64,000 nucleotides of DNA from Agrypnia vestita (taxonomy: Eukaryota; Arthropoda; Insecta; Trichoptera; Phryganeidae). Below are positions 47,970-60,534 of this stretch, one piece after another. Both the position numbers and the translations under genes were made by a program. Each line of letters begins with the position of its first letter. Within the stretch, counting starts at the first letter, position 1. The stretch covers positions 1 through 64,000 of the forward strand of contig JADDOH010024929.1 of NCBI GenBank assembly GCA_016648135.1, in the 5' to 3' direction. The notes beneath the pieces are model-generated. The model worked only from the letters and a program-made list of their open reading frames with translations, ran no database searches and was not told the DNA's origin.

Positions 47970-48300
47970 ATGTCAATGTTTTCAAGTTTGTGTTTACTGG
48001 GGCGCTTCAAAGTCATTCTCGTCGCAGACTCCGCAGAGATAGTGATCAGACAACAGATGAACCATACACACAACACAATATAACACATCATGACTTCGGC
48101 ACGGTATTGCAAGACGATACTTAACCACAACACCAACACTCACAACAACACATCAGCCCTTATGATGGACCCTGCAATGGGATCCGAAACGTCGGCCCGA
48201 AAGGTCGTAACAACACGGCATACACAAAGTAAACCTAAACCCCAGTAAAACACAAACTTAAAGATTCTGAGTGGTCGTGAAAACCTAAGAACATTCAAAA
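47970..48300 (+). mobile_element. Second copy of the 45035-45395 element, middle inverted
   Basis: Same ends, and the hammerhead-like part is in the same orientation. The centre (48010-48130, CAAAGTCATTCTCGTCGCAG..) is the reverse complement of 45130-45275. The core has CTTATGA in place of CTGATGA, a loss at an invariant position. GAAAC is at 48186-48190. Confidence 0.6.
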
Positions 48301-48304
48301 TGTC

Positions 48305-48450
48305 AATGTGCCTGTTTAGTATAATGGTAGGTTACTCGCTTAGCGAGCAAACGGTTGGTGGCTTGGTGATGTTGATTCGCTCAGCTTAGATTAATTTATA
48401 AATGAAACTTTTCATCCTCGTCGGGTTCGATGACCAGCGGATGAAATATA
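48305..48450 (+). repeat. Possible tRNA-headed SINE
   Basis: GCCTGTTTAGTATAATGGTA looks like a tRNA 5' half with an A box, and GGGTTCGATGACC about 110 bases on resembles a B box. The spacing is too long for a tRNA, so it is a decayed or interrupted SINE at best. Confidence 0.35.
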
Positions 48451-49424
48451 GATGTTTTCAACTGTAGGGAACTATGTTTAAATTTACATATTAATTAAAA
48501 AAAAAAAAGACTTTAAAGGCATTTTTCGGTTTACGAACGCTTTTCGCTATAAGACTTTAATGAAGAGATACATATGGCTAAATGAAATTGATACAGACAA
48601 ATTAAAAAGTATGCTAAAAACGATACAAGAAAAGATAATAAATAAGAACAAAGTACAAGAATCCCTAGTGAGGAGGACTAAGAACAAAAAAACCATTTGT
48701 GACTGATTTAAGGCTAAATATCCAATTACTACTGTAATACAAACATTGTTATGAGTTATAATCAATGTTGAATCACCGTTAGTGATATTGGCCTAAATGT
48801 ACAAGTGATTGACTTATAACACAAACAATTTATTCTGTCCGTTTTTATCGAAGATTGGCGACCAAACTGAAATATATTAATTTATTGGGATGTATAAGAT
48901 GACTGGCTTTGGCATTTGGATTGAACCAATTTTTGAAGTTACGCAGTCAACACAATCTCTTTCTACTGACGCCTCTGATTTCTTGTATCCTCCCCTACAT
49001 AGTGAGATTTTGCAGGGTTTGTAAGTTTGATCTCATCTACGGCAAGTTTGCGAGAAAGGCACAAGCTATATGTAAATACTCATGGTCCATTCATATAAAA
49101 TATATTATAGTTGAATTACGGTTACGAGTGAAATCAGACTTAAAGAAGAAAATGCTTTTAGCCGATCAAAAGGCAAACGACGGAATGAACAAAGGCACAA
49201 GCAGAGTGAGCTACGCCCGCATGCTTCCGACATCGCTTAAATTTTTGATTGGTTGACCTGATTGCTTTTGACTACAGATATGGTAACCATAAGATAATAT
49301 TAATTTTAACGGTGAATGAGTTTAAAGTGCACAGTTTTTTCTGCATTGGTAATACGGTAGGCCTAAGAGATCTTAAGCATATGTGATTAGAGAAATATTT
49401 AAAATATATACAGCAATATCCAGA
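48451..49424. other. No gene recognised
   Basis: AT-rich. The frame at 48909-49256 (115 codons) has no recognisable motif. Confidence 0.3.
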
Positions 49425-49520
49425 CTTTTAATGGTGGCTTCTTTTAAGGTCAAGACCTCGACTCTATAGAACATCATGGGCATGACGTAACATTTTATTG
49501 CCACAACAGGATTGCACAAG
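49425..49520 (-). pseudogene. Short RTE-like LINE scrap
   Basis: The minus strand reads VVAIKCYVMPMMFYRVEVLT then LKEATIK, matching the CYVWSVLLYGVEAWTLK landmark of the LINEs at 31046-31735 and 38270-39044. About 30 codons remain. Confidence 0.6.
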
Positions 49521-50540
49521 ATTCCTTATTTTCACAAAAGTGCTTCTTGTCGTGATACACCCAATACAATTGTATTAGTTTTGCTTTAATATATTCGTTA
49601 CAAAATTAATTAAAATAAAAAAAAAAGATAACTTTAGAGCATTTTTTACTTCTACGTAATAAGGGGAAGTATAATCTAAAGTCAAAAGTGAAAAAAAGTT
49701 AAAATAAAGAATAGGGGAGAACGATTTGGTGTATTCAAAATGGTGTGGAGATTGAATTTATGCTAAAAAGGTGGGAAACAAAATGTGCGGATATAAGAAT
49801 TGGCTTCAAAAATAAGGGATGATAGTAGTGCAAGTATAATTTTTTTAAGCCTTACGTATATAACAGTGATCTCAGGTTTTTACGATCATTAAGAGTCTTC
49901 TCTGTCTAACTTTTCAACTAACAGCGATTTTAGTATTGGGAACCAAAACGTCAAATAGAGAGAACGTAATACACACGGTAGAATAGCCCAGAAAACTTAA
50001 AGAAATTTGCGTTTTTGTGACGTCCGTTATAGCGAGTGTCCGCAAATCGAGAGTTGCCTATAAAGCAGTATTGGCGCCTATCAAATGATTCAAAAGGCAA
50101 AAAAAAACATGCAATAAAACACATTAAAAACCCGTCAAATTCTTCTTGGAAATCGTGATTTTGCATGAAACCAGTTTCTGAATAGTTTGTACGATACAAA
50201 GGCTTGAGCTGGTCGGAATACCTGATGAGTTATCCGAAATGTATAAACAATCCGTAATAGCACCGCCATAATTATTGATGGGGGGCCTTTATCCGGTTTG
50301 CGGAGGGTCAATTGAAAATGACGGGCTTGAGACGCGTCAGAGATGGCCACGCGGGCGATGAAGACGTCCGACCAGCACCTTAGTGGGCTTTTATCGTATC
50401 TTTTGGGACGACCCTCGTAAAACACGGCGAAGCGCATACGCCGCCGCGCCGCGACAATAATTATGTAGATACATCGATTCAGGCACGCTCAACGCCGGGG
50501 CATTAAAATGAATTCATTTATTAAGATAAATTATAGTCTC
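49521..50540. other. No gene recognised; one GC-rich block
   Basis: 50265-50500 is much GC-richer than its surroundings and open on the minus strand for about 100 codons (frame 50437-50135) without a known motif. It could be an old element or a conserved regulatory block. Confidence 0.3.
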
Positions 50541-51000
50541 ACACAGACAAAGCTATTTATCTATTTACTAACAGTGACCCGTCAAAAATGACGGTACTAT
50601 TACATGCCGGTTTCAAAGGAATAATAATTTATTTATTTTATTTTAAAAAAAAATCGAAAATAAAGTTTTTTGGGAAAAATAATGTTTCGAAAAAAAATTT
50701 TTAGTATAAAAAAGTTACGCGAAGTTACGCGCCAGACAGACAACGAAATTATTATAATTGGGATTGACTCTTTGCACACGCACTACTATAATGGCGGCCT
50801 TATTGGCAGTTGGCAATTTCTTCCAACCAATCACACAATTTAGTAAAACAGTTGAAATATTTTTCCAGAATACAATATTATAAGAGGAAAACAATTATTT
50901 AGAAATTTTTAAAATACTAAAAAGTGTTAATATCATAATATAAGTATCAAATAAAATACTAGCTATACCCGCGGCTTCGCACGCGAAGATTGTTAGTGAC
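50541..51000 (+). repeat. Interspersed repeat with a CCGTCAAAAATGACGG palindrome
   Basis: Contains CCGTCAAAAATGACGGTAC, a run of A/T frames, AGTATAAAAAAGTTACG and CAGACAGACA, then TACTAGCTATACCCGCGGCT. An inverted copy of the first 170 bases lies at 60535-60755. Confidence 0.55.
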
Positions 51001-52023
51001 TTTTAGTATTATTCTATCGATTTGTGTATTAACCTTAACATATTAATACATCTCATCATAGATATTTTTATAGAACTTTTGCAGTTCTACAACTTCTCTA
51101 TAGAAAACATTTAAATATCTTTTACCGTTAAGGCAGCTTTCGTAAGAAACGCATCGCTCGATCATTTTTTCGTCGACTTTAGTTGTAAAATATAATAAGT
51201 CACTACGAAAAGCCCTTTTATTTTAACGGGATAATATATAGCTTATGTTCACCCTGAAAGGCCATTCTAAATATTGGTGAAAGAACCACCAGACCACAGG
51301 GTAAATCAAGCAATGTCTATGGAGTTTCATCGATAGTCATCCAGAAGAAGACCAAAGAACTTGTGGGGTATCTAGGCCTAACCGGACTCTAGTCCCTCGA
51401 GGGTACCAAATGGACCAATCAGAAGCTTGATACAATCGGCAAGGTACCGGCAGGCAGCACGCTGGTACCACGGTTACTCTTCCTTCGAATGCCATTGTAA
51501 CCTGTATTTGCAATAAATTCGACATTTAATCAACCGTGAGTATTTTTTGGTCATCCTATATATCCATCTCACCATTCATTCACATCTATCTTTTGTCACA
51601 CACATTTACGCACCATACATAAAATATGCCGGGAGATAATGCTTCGACAGATGTGCATCGATCTTCCCACAAACATGCAACCTTAATTACATTTATATAT
51701 TTATATACACAAATCATAAGCAAAATTCATACTACAAGGTAATTAAACATCTGCCAAAAACTCATGGATAACCTAAAGCTCCTTAATCTTGCAGAAAAAC
51801 GGCCTAGATGTAAGCGACACCCCCGAACCGAAGAAGATACAGCCTGAAAAGGAGAAGAGCTGACCCCAACAGCCTACTTAGGCAATGAGTGAGAGAGAGA
51901 GCGAGGAAGAAGAAGATACTAGTTATTCTGAGGTTGAGAACATTGGAATATATGTTGATAAATTAAAGTGGTGAAAACAAAATAATTTTGAATTTATTTA
52001 AAACTTCTTTCAGAAGAATATTC
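51001..52023. other. No gene; possible LTR-like block
   Basis: 51240-51540 is GC-richer and has CAATAAA followed by a GT-rich end, like the poly(A) part of a solo LTR, but no termini were fixed. 51960-52000 shares the GTGGTGAAAACAAA string of the palindrome at 11386-11573. Confidence 0.25.
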
Positions 52024-52110
52024 TTATTTTGTTTTGTTTTATTTACGCTTCCACAGGCCAAGGACAATCACAGAAGCGAAACACATCACAAAATATCCAG
52101 GCTTGAGTAA
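52024..52110 (-). repeat. SINE body fragment
   Basis: AAAATATCCAGGCTTGAGTA and GAAACACATCACAAAA match the body of the SINE at 1500-1676. The tRNA head is missing. Confidence 0.6.
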
Positions 52111-53696
52111 ATCACATAAATTAATTACTAAATATCAGGCTACCAGGGTGATTTAAACCTAAAATAAAGTTTGCCTGTACTTTATTGGTATATTCTTTAT
52201 TGATATATTCAGACTGTAAACCAAAATTCGTAAATGACATTTTATTTCAATGATTGAGTTTAATGTGATTATTGATACAAATTTCAGAGCGTCATCCTTA
52301 TGTAATTTTTTACCTTTGTACATCCTGGTCACATTCCAGTGTGGATGTGAACGGCTTCGACTGTAACGGTTTTTAGCAGTTTTAGATTTGTTAACGGTAA
52401 CATCTATAGACAAGCTGCATGCAGACTGAAATGTAAGTAACGATTCTGAGTATTTGATGAATGTGATTTTTTAATACCATCATGTATGAAATATACGGGC
52501 ATATCGTGCCTGTTTTTGTGCTAAATTGAATAAAATACAAAACAATAATAATGTGTCAAAGAGAAGAAGCTATCCTTTTTTATGGTATACACGTTAATTA
52601 GTATCATGGGAAGAAAACGCAAGAGCTATTTTTCGTCTAAGGTTAGGGAGACATTGTTCTTAAACTCCCGTTCAACACCGGTCACTATTTTGAATAATTT
52701 GACAACTTAAAAAGTTACTAACTATGAGTCACTAATGACTTCACAACTTTCGCTAAACCAATATTTGTTTATCGCTGGAAGGCTGGATGATGCGTGATGC
52801 CCTCGGCCTTGAGCACCCCTGATCGCCGAGAGAGCGCTGACTCGGAGCTCTTGACCGCGAGACGACTTCTGCTCACCCCACGGGACCGGCTGAGGCCTTT
52901 ACTGAGCACCAGCAAAAGCGTAATGATGAGCCATTAAAAGTAACAACCCTAATAAAACTTCCTCATGGAAAGTACATTGAAATGTTAGGTTTTAACTAGG
53001 TAGCCACTATGAATATGTACCCACGTACGTGAGTGTACGCAAGGTGACACCCGTCGGAGAAGAAAGGCTTAAATACCCGCGCGTACGGTGCGTGCGTCTT
53101 TCTTTCCTGGATCCTCTCATAGAGATTACAATGTAAATACAATAAATACCGACATTGTATTCCGCTTTTTATTATAAAGGATCATCTGCAACAAACAAAT
53201 CCATGATAACGAATGATTGTGTCTTTGTCGGGTCGGTAGATAGAAGATCCTCGCAAGTGCGGCAGTGTGTAATGAAAGACTCTATCCTGAATGGGAGGTG
53301 TACGTTTACCACATAATGAAATACATGAAATGTATTTATGTGGCAAAGTACTGGTACTGAGTACAAAGATGTGAAGTTTTTGTTCTAAATTTACTGTACT
53401 GAAAACAAAGGTGTGAAGGTGAAGGACAGCCAGAAAAGTAGTAGCTTGCAGGGACTCCTAGTCTCTCTTGATATGCCATAAATACGAACGGTCGTGTGGG
53501 CATTGCATTTCACAGCCAACGATTTTAGTATTACCAACAATGAAAGATATTTGGAGGATTTAATGAAGTGAAAACAAATTTGGATGGGTGTTCAGTGATT
53601 TTGAACCAGAGTAAAAGGAGTTCAGATGTGAGGAATGCTCGTCTTGTTCCTTAGTCTTGTTTGTCTTCTTCAAATGCCTTAGTTAGCTAAAATTTT
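52111..53696. other. No gene; second possible LTR-like block
   Basis: 52795-53170 is GC-richer. 53060-53170 has a TTAAATACCCGCG promoter-like string, AATAAATACC and a T-rich end that would fit a solo LTR, but termini and target duplication could not be fixed. Confidence 0.25.
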
Positions 53697-53742
53697 TTAG
53701 CTAACTAGGGCTAAGCTGCTTCTTAGCCCTAGTTAGCTAAAA
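53697..53742. repeat. Hairpin TTAGCTAACTAGGGCTAAG
   Basis: TTAGCTAACTAGGGCTAAG pairs with CTTAGCCCTAGTTAGCTAA around a short loop. Confidence 0.75.
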
Positions 53743-53755
53743 ATATATAAAAATT

Positions 53756-54085
53756 CAAGAACACATTCATATTTGTGAAGTTGTAATTTTTCAGAACTGT
53801 GAAATTGTGTTCTGTGAAATTTTTAAAACCAAATTAATTAATCAATAAGAAAGACATACAGAAAAATCTAATCCACGAAAAAATATTTGGCTACTGCAGG
53901 GATAAGTACCCGGGTCACCTCTGTTCCGGGGCCAGTGCTCTGACCACTAAGCTACAGGAGCCTTGTAGATTTCCGTGAATATATCGACCTTATATGGAAT
54001 TCATCCCGGTAGTAGCCAAATATTTTTTCGTGGATTAGATTTTTCTGTATGTCTTTCTAATTGATTAATTAATTTGGTTTTAAAA
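53756..54085. mobile_element. Hairpin element with internal tRNA-like sequence, copy 2
   Basis: From 53822, arms of about 80 bases (TTTAAAACCAAATTAATTAA.. to TATTTGGCTACTGC) pair with 53998-54084. At the centre, the minus strand at 53964-53890 reads like a whole tRNA: GGCTCCTGTAGCTTAGTGGT.. CCCGGGTACTTATCCC.. GTAGCC, with acceptor-like ends, a D arm and a decayed T arm. Confidence 0.75.
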
Positions 54086-55164
54086 ATATATGTGTTGCAT
54101 CTTCATCGAATCAAAAAGATCTTGTTTATTTGTCACTCCAGCAAAATATAATATTAGCTATCGTCAGGATCTTTTGAGGTCGTCTAAAGGAAACAACATA
54201 TCTTGAGGAATGCCCCTTAGCTGTCATCGCATTCACCAAGTATAGGATTTCCCTTATCTGTCGGAAGGGTGAAAACAAATATGTAATATTATGAAACTCA
54301 TTGGGTTACCTTCGAAATAAAGAAATAGAGAACAAATGACTGATAGTTTTAATATTACTCAACGTCCACAAAGTGGACTCTACTAGCCCCAATCAAGTGT
54401 GCAGAGTTTCTATATCCACATTGCCAGAAATTCTACTACCAATAGACACCAGGTTTAACATGTGAAGGAAAAGGATCTTTACTATTTAAGGACATTGATA
54501 TTTATTCCAAGCTATCAGACAAGGGATACTGATGACGATGATATGCTTCTAACTATTCTCCTCAAGGGATTATGATAAGCTGGACACAGAATGACACCTG
54601 TCAGATCAACTTTAAGCTAAAATCTTGATATTAGGCGTAGATGGAAGCGTGCAACACAACGGAACAAGCAAAGGGGGATTTCATTATAATTAAGCATTCT
54701 CAAATAAATACTCTATCTACAGAAATTTTCATTAAATGTGTGGTGAGCCGTTCCGAGCAATAGTTGGTGCAGCTGAACACACCATACATAAGCTGTGCTA
54801 GGAGACATCAATGCACTATGCGAACGCACCTGAACGCAGGCCTGGTTTCCTTGCGCGGACTCTAAGACGCACAAATAATACTGAAATTTCGGAAGAAGTC
54901 GAAATAAAAAATAAAAAAACTATGATGTACAGCGTACGTACGTCTTACACGAAATCTTGATTTTAAATGAAGATTCGAGAAAATATGTTGCGTGAGTTTT
55001 AGATATGTTATAAAGAGATTGTGTTTATATGTATGTATATATTGATATATGAATAATCATAAATATAATATAATATCCAGCTACTGCATTTCCATCGAGG
55101 AATTTATTTTGACATTAATACTGTTACTAGATTATTACGCTAGCGTGAGTCATAATCGCAATCC
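54086..55164. other. No gene recognised
   Basis: AT-rich intergenic, no defined repeat. Confidence 0.3.
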
Positions 55165-55560
55165 AGATGCAATTCGCCATGCAGATCCATTTATGATAGA
55201 GTAAAGAATGAAGATATTAGGAAAGAATGTAAAGCTGACCTAAACATAGTCAACGGAATTAAAAAAGGGTGTCTCAGATTGTATGAGAATATTGAGCACG
55301 TGAATAAGGAAATAATGGTAAGAAAAATATATGACGCAAGTGTTTAAAGCGAGGGCGACCGCAGAAGACGTGGCATGACCAGATTAACCAGATACTAGAA
55401 GTTGGACTAATCTTATTAAGAGCCTCAACAACCGTTGAGCTTGAATGCGAAGATGTGTGAATGTGGATGAAGTAAGAGTTGTGTGCAAGACAGAAGAGTG
55501 TGGAGGCTCTATCCTCTCTGCCTACCTCCGCGAGGAAACGGCGTGATGTTAAGTAAGTAA
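55165..55560 (+). pseudogene. LINE C-terminal fragment, same family as 5945-6550
   Basis: Reads DRVKNEDIRKECKADLNIV, GIKKGCLRLYENIEHVNKEI and VRKIYDASV-stop, aligning with DRVRNEQIRRECNAG.. in the copy near the left end. It ends with the same CTCTCTGCCTACC.. GGAAACGGCGTGATG and a GTAA tail. Several stops. Confidence 0.8.
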
Positions 55561-55734
55561 GTTGTGTAAACATCGTTTGTAATTAAAACGGAATGATAAT
55601 CCAACTTTGAGGCGGATTACCATATTCATTTCATCCTTCTCTTCCGACTCATTGGTGACGTGATCAGATTGTAAAATGCAATTCACGAGGTTCATTAATA
55701 TGCAAACTGTAAAGATTTGATTTAAAAATTGATC

Positions 55735-56050
55735 GAATCAATTTGTCTTCACCCGGCCCTGGAGCGCGGCGCCAGAGGAGGGAGAAACAGGTATACCTGG
55801 TGCAAGACAAAGACGTCTCTGCTGCGGCCCCCGGGCTCCCTTCGTGCACCTCCATCTTCCACCCGCGGCCGCGACCTCGACATTCGCGAGAGCGCCAGTC
55901 CTCGCGCGCCCGTCTTCCTCACCACAACAACCCAACTATGCGACCCAGCGTAACGGGATCCTCGGCGAAGAACCCCGCACCCTGCGAGACCAGGAGAGAC
56001 GCCAGAAACTGTGGACTGACGGTGAAGTGAAGTTTGGCAAAGAAAAAACT
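55735..56050 (+). promoter_or_regulatory. GC-rich block upstream of the signal-peptide exon
   Basis: GC content is far above the surroundings, many CpG, open in several frames on both strands (a sign of composition, not coding). It lies 160-480 bases before the ATG at 56213. It may be the promoter and first untranslated exon of the downstream gene; a repeat origin is not excluded. Confidence 0.35.
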
Positions 56051-56212
56051 AGACACACTAATCGCTAGTAATTTGATCGTCGTATAATGCGCTTGCCGAT
56101 GTTCAAGAGTGAAATTAAAGACTATTAAGGTAACAGACAACCAAACAGTGATAATCCAGTGATCTCAGTGCAACTAACTTCCAATTAACACAAGAAGACG
56201 TCGACTTTCAAG

Positions 56213-56275
56213 ATGGTCAGAAGAAGAGTTCTTTCGTTCGTATTTACCATCTTGATCCTGCCTGCTTGTTATGGG
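56213..56275 (+). CDS. Probable first coding exon of a second secreted protein
   Basis: An ATG in good context (AAG before, G after) opens MVRRRVLSFVFTILILPACY plus Gly, a textbook signal peptide: basic start, hydrophobic core, small residues before the cleavage point. A GT donor follows at 56276 in phase 0; read through, the frame stops after 41 codons. Upstream 56090-56212 looks like a 5' leader. The other exons would lie further along the + strand and were not recognised here, so the product is unknown. A paralogous protease next door is possible but nothing shown supports it directly. Confidence 0.5.
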
Positions 56276-58900
56276 GTATTTATTTTTTACTTTATATGCT
56301 TGTGTGTTTCCCATGTTATCTTTTTTTTCTTCTTTTAAAAAACATGAATACGGCACGAAAACATTGGAACGTTTTTATTTACTCTCGCTCTAATTGAGCT
56401 AGTGTTTTAGTTTCATCTTAACCTCTACCGAGAAAGAAATTTATAAAAGTTCTAGACACCGTGCAAACTTAAAAATTTCTAATACATTATTTTGCCAAAT
56501 TTTAATACGAGTATTGATTTTATCTTATTCGGTAGTTTCTCAGTCTTTTGCTTCTCAATAGCACTCCATCAAAGATTCCAATTCTAAGATTATGGTAACG
56601 AATGTATTATATCAGAGAATATAACCCTAGCTTTTCCTCAGGATTCTTCTGTTTTCTTTTATTTCTTTCAAATCGTTGTGGGAGTCTGATCTGTTATACG
56701 CAATGGTTAAAATGTGAGCAGCTGAGCTTAATGATACAGTGTAATGGATATGGAAATAAAAAACTTGTTTTAAATATATTATATTGTCTTGATGGAGGTT
56801 GAGACTTGAGACCAACCGAAACTAGTTGATGAATATATAATATAAGTGGTTTGAAACTTAATATTCGTTTAAAAAAAAGTTTAATACTTCTTTTTAGATT
56901 CTATAATTTTAATTTTTTGAGATACCTTTCGCCTTATAAGAGCACTATCAATCTAAATAAATTACATTCAAAAACTTGTATTTATATGAAAAGCATTGAA
57001 GAGAGATGCTATATAATACTAAGAATTAATGAAGTTTTTTTTGTATTTCCGCACGATTCTAAGAATCATCGATTAATTTCAACAATTAAGTTAGTGAATG
57101 TAAAATATGTAGAATGATAATAACCTCATAAGGCAAAACGCGTCTCAAAAATTTAAAAATGTAGAACTTAAAAACAAGTGTTTTCAATTCCATATGTGTG
57201 ATTATGGAGTTCTATAAACTTACCTCCGCAACAATTAATTTATTGTGATGCATTTTCTGCGGGTAGTTTTCTAGGATATTCTGCCGTGTATGTCGTGTGT
57301 CCTCTCTAGGTCAGGGTGGTCAGATATACACGGCAGAATATCTCAGAAAGCTGCACGCAGAACGGGCGTGAAAACCTGAGAACATTTTTAGAGGATTATT
57401 GATAAGAGATGTTGACGACATAGCCCTATTGAGAGAAGGAATCCAGAAGAAAATCGGAATGCTCAGTAAAGGTTGTCTATCACCAGTATTCAGCAATATT
57501 TTACACACTGCTGACTTCCAACTTATGAGCCATACATCTCATTCAACCGTCATGGAACTCTCTTTCACTTCTTTCCTAACCACTAAAAAAATGACTGGAA
57601 AGATGGTGTTGAAGTTAATTTTTTAAAGGCTATGGAAGCGATCTTTTCGGATACAGTGGTTTCTAGCACTTTTTGTTGTTGTCCAATTATTCTCGAAGAA
57701 ATATGGCAAGCTCCATAGCTGGCTATGCAATACGACATCATTACAATAAGATACTAATCTAGAAAACATCAACTAGCTTCAGAGAGAAAGTTAATCTGAA
57801 AACAGGAAAACGCTATTTTTATGGATTATATATATTGCAACAGAGGAGAACTTCTTGATGTTTTCTATTTTATTTTAAGTGGATGATGGAATTTAATTAA
57901 CACGTAGGAGTTCACACACATCGAAGATTGTACTGGTTTTGTATGCCTTTCTCCTTTAAGTGTTAAACAGTTCTTTAAATCAATGATACAATTGCCATTT
58001 TTTTTTAAGTGTTCTAATATAATAGGTCTTCTTTATTGTAGACCTTATAAATTATAGCCTTTGTTAATCTACTGCTCGATGAAGGCCTCCCTACGATCCT
58101 CTATGTCACTATCATTTCATCATTTTGAAATATAATTTGTCATACTTTTTGTTCATCAAATATTTTAAGTTACTTTTTAGTATAGTCGAGAGTGTAGATC
58201 AGAGGTGATACCTAATGCTTGCCTTACAAAAATGGTAATTTATTTTTAACATAGATACTTGGATTATCCGATTATAAAGTAGCAGAGCTAGTACACAATA
58301 CTCAATAGCTAGATTCCTACCTAAATTATAAGTAGAATATGTTCAAGCAACAATGTGCAAAACATCAGTAGTTATGGAGATAAGCAACAACTTTGCATTT
58401 TCTACAAAACGTTGGACTAGGTATCATGAATGTTACTTATATCGAATATTGAAAATCCACTCGCTTTAATACAACTCACATAAAATAATTTAAACCTTTC
58501 TGAAATCTGAACTAGTATTTTTTCTATACAAGATATAAAATCACCGCACAAGTGCGTGAGTTCATAGATCAACGCAGTCGTGATATGCAGGAATATTCGG
58601 GGTGACCTAGAATCGAATTTTTTTATGGTAAGCATGGACTACAGGTTTGAACGGGTGTTAATAAGACAATTGAAATTTCGTTTTTACACTGCGTTGAGTC
58701 ATGAAGAGTATATCCAGAATACCGTTACTGGATGGTAGGTATCTTGTTGTAGTGATCTTGAAATATGGTCAAAGTTTTTGGTCATCGTCTTCTTTCTTCA
58801 CCATTCAACTTTGTCTTCACCGTTCTAACCAACGTGTTTCTTTTTCGTTGTCTTCTAGTGATTCCTAGAATACTGCAATCAATTTTCTGTTGTGTCATCT
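56276..58900. other. Likely intron of the second gene; no further exon recognised
   Basis: 56790-56830 has GGTTG..CAACC followed by GAAACTAG after TTGATGG, a degenerate hammerhead-like core. 57266-57350 has an imperfect hairpin (GATATTCTGCCGTGTATG and complement). 57399-57470 reads RDVDDIALL, faintly like a reverse-transcriptase YADD region, too short to call. Confidence 0.3.
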
Positions 58901-60534
58901 GGAGCTTTTCAGTAGCTAAGCATCGCTAATGCATTTTGCACAAAAAAACCATATCATGTTATGAATAATCAACATGTTTCGGAGCCCAAGATTTCTTCAT
59001 TAGGATACAACGTAAACTAAACATTAAAATTTAAAATGTAGACATTAACAAAAACAAAAAAAACATAGTGAGAGTTGAATAACTAATTAGGAGCTAGTGT
59101 GAAAATAAATTAAAAGAGTAACTATTTGCAAAAAGAATTTGGTTATTTATTTATAATCATTCTAATTAATCTAACTGTAATTAAGTATGTGCGATTTCTA
59201 AAACACTTGCAATGTTGAAATCTTCGACAATTCCCGAAAATTCTGAATAATTATTGTTGTTCAAACATCTTAAGTGCTTCTTAATTCAAGTATCAAAATT
59301 TCTACAAGTTAAAACTATGTAAAAATGATTGTAATAAAATAGCTCTCTATGCTATAATAAAAGTATAATTAACATTTAAAAATATGAGACAAAATGCAAG
59401 AGAAGCGAAAAAATGCTAAAGAATGAGAAAAAATGCTCTTCGTCGCTGAATTTCACTCGTATTTACAGATGATTTACTTAAATCAAACGTACAATTATGA
59501 TTTTTCTAATATTTCATATATTTTTGTTGAAAAACATGCCTGTTTGGTTAGATTAGCCCTCCCGTTAACTTGTGGAAGAATACGACCGATCAATTGTGCT
59601 TAGATTCAATCTGATCATTGGCTTGGAACTTCACTATGAATAAAATAAAAGTTAATTCGAATGATTCTTTTACTTTTACGTAGTCTTATTTTCATTTTTA
59701 TCGCAGTCGTACATCCTAAAGTCACATTGCATCAAATATATTTTAACTCACAAACATTTTTATTTAATGTATTTGGTGTGTTTGTGTGGTTTTATGTTTG
59801 TGTGGTTTTATGTTTGTGGTATTAGCATCACTGTAATATTTTTTACGTTCACTGTTTTCTAAAGAGAAAATTGAAAAGTACATGCTGGTAGGTCTTTGAG
59901 TGACAAAGGGACGGATATGTTAAATGTGTATATAACAAGAGAAGTGCGTGCGTATGTATATATGTGCATGAAAGCAACGACGCATAACTGTATAACCGTG
60001 TAGCTGAATAGATTACCGTTGACAATGACTTACACGGAGAATAAGTCATGCCATCTTAATGTCACTGTCATAAATATGCGGGCGACATTAACAAAAATGT
60101 TTTAGAAACAAAGAAGTTTGGGAAATATTAATGAAATATTAATTAATTGACTTATTTAAAAAAAGTTAACAGCAAATCTTAAATTAATATACAAAAGATA
60201 AAAGAATAGTTAATTATGCCAATTGTAAACTTTCCATTTAAGATCAATTATTAATGATATTACCAAAGTGCGACAATATGACATAATTTATATTTTCAGT
60301 ATATGTTGAGAAGAGGTAGGAAGGGTGGAGTGGGATTAAAACGCAATTACGGTTTTTAAAACATTTAAATATATTACATTGATGCATAAATCGACTGCCC
60401 CACGAACGAGCCAGTAACTCAATATTTTAGGTATTTGAGTTAGTACCATTTTTAGGTTTAGGCCATGATTGCCTACCTACAGCAAAGACAGCAGTATCTC
60501 AAATGCAATACTACTTATCTGGCCATCTACGTAA
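58901..60534. other. No gene; degenerate hammerhead-like string and GT-rich microsatellite
   Basis: The minus strand at 59003-58976 reads CTAATGA..GAAACATG with a poor stem. 59795-59820 has TTTATGTTTGTGTGG tandemly repeated. Confidence 0.3.

Noticed and set aside
52795..53185. Solo LTR of a Ty3/Gypsy or Pao element
   Set aside because: Promoter-like and poly(A)-like strings exist, but TG..CA ends and a target duplication could not be established.
53890..53964. Functional tRNA gene inside the hairpin element
   Set aside because: The T arm is decayed (GGGTACTTATCCC lacks TTC), the base before the anticodon is not T, and it sits between transposon arms.
55738..56068. Several overlapping frames of 65-95 codons on both strands in the GC-rich block
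   Set aside because: They are open in many frames at once because stop codons are rare at that composition; no domain, no conserved start.
57399..57626. RDVDDIALL as a reverse-transcriptase catalytic site
   Set aside because: Only about nine residues resemble YADD surroundings; the flanking sequence does not continue the family.
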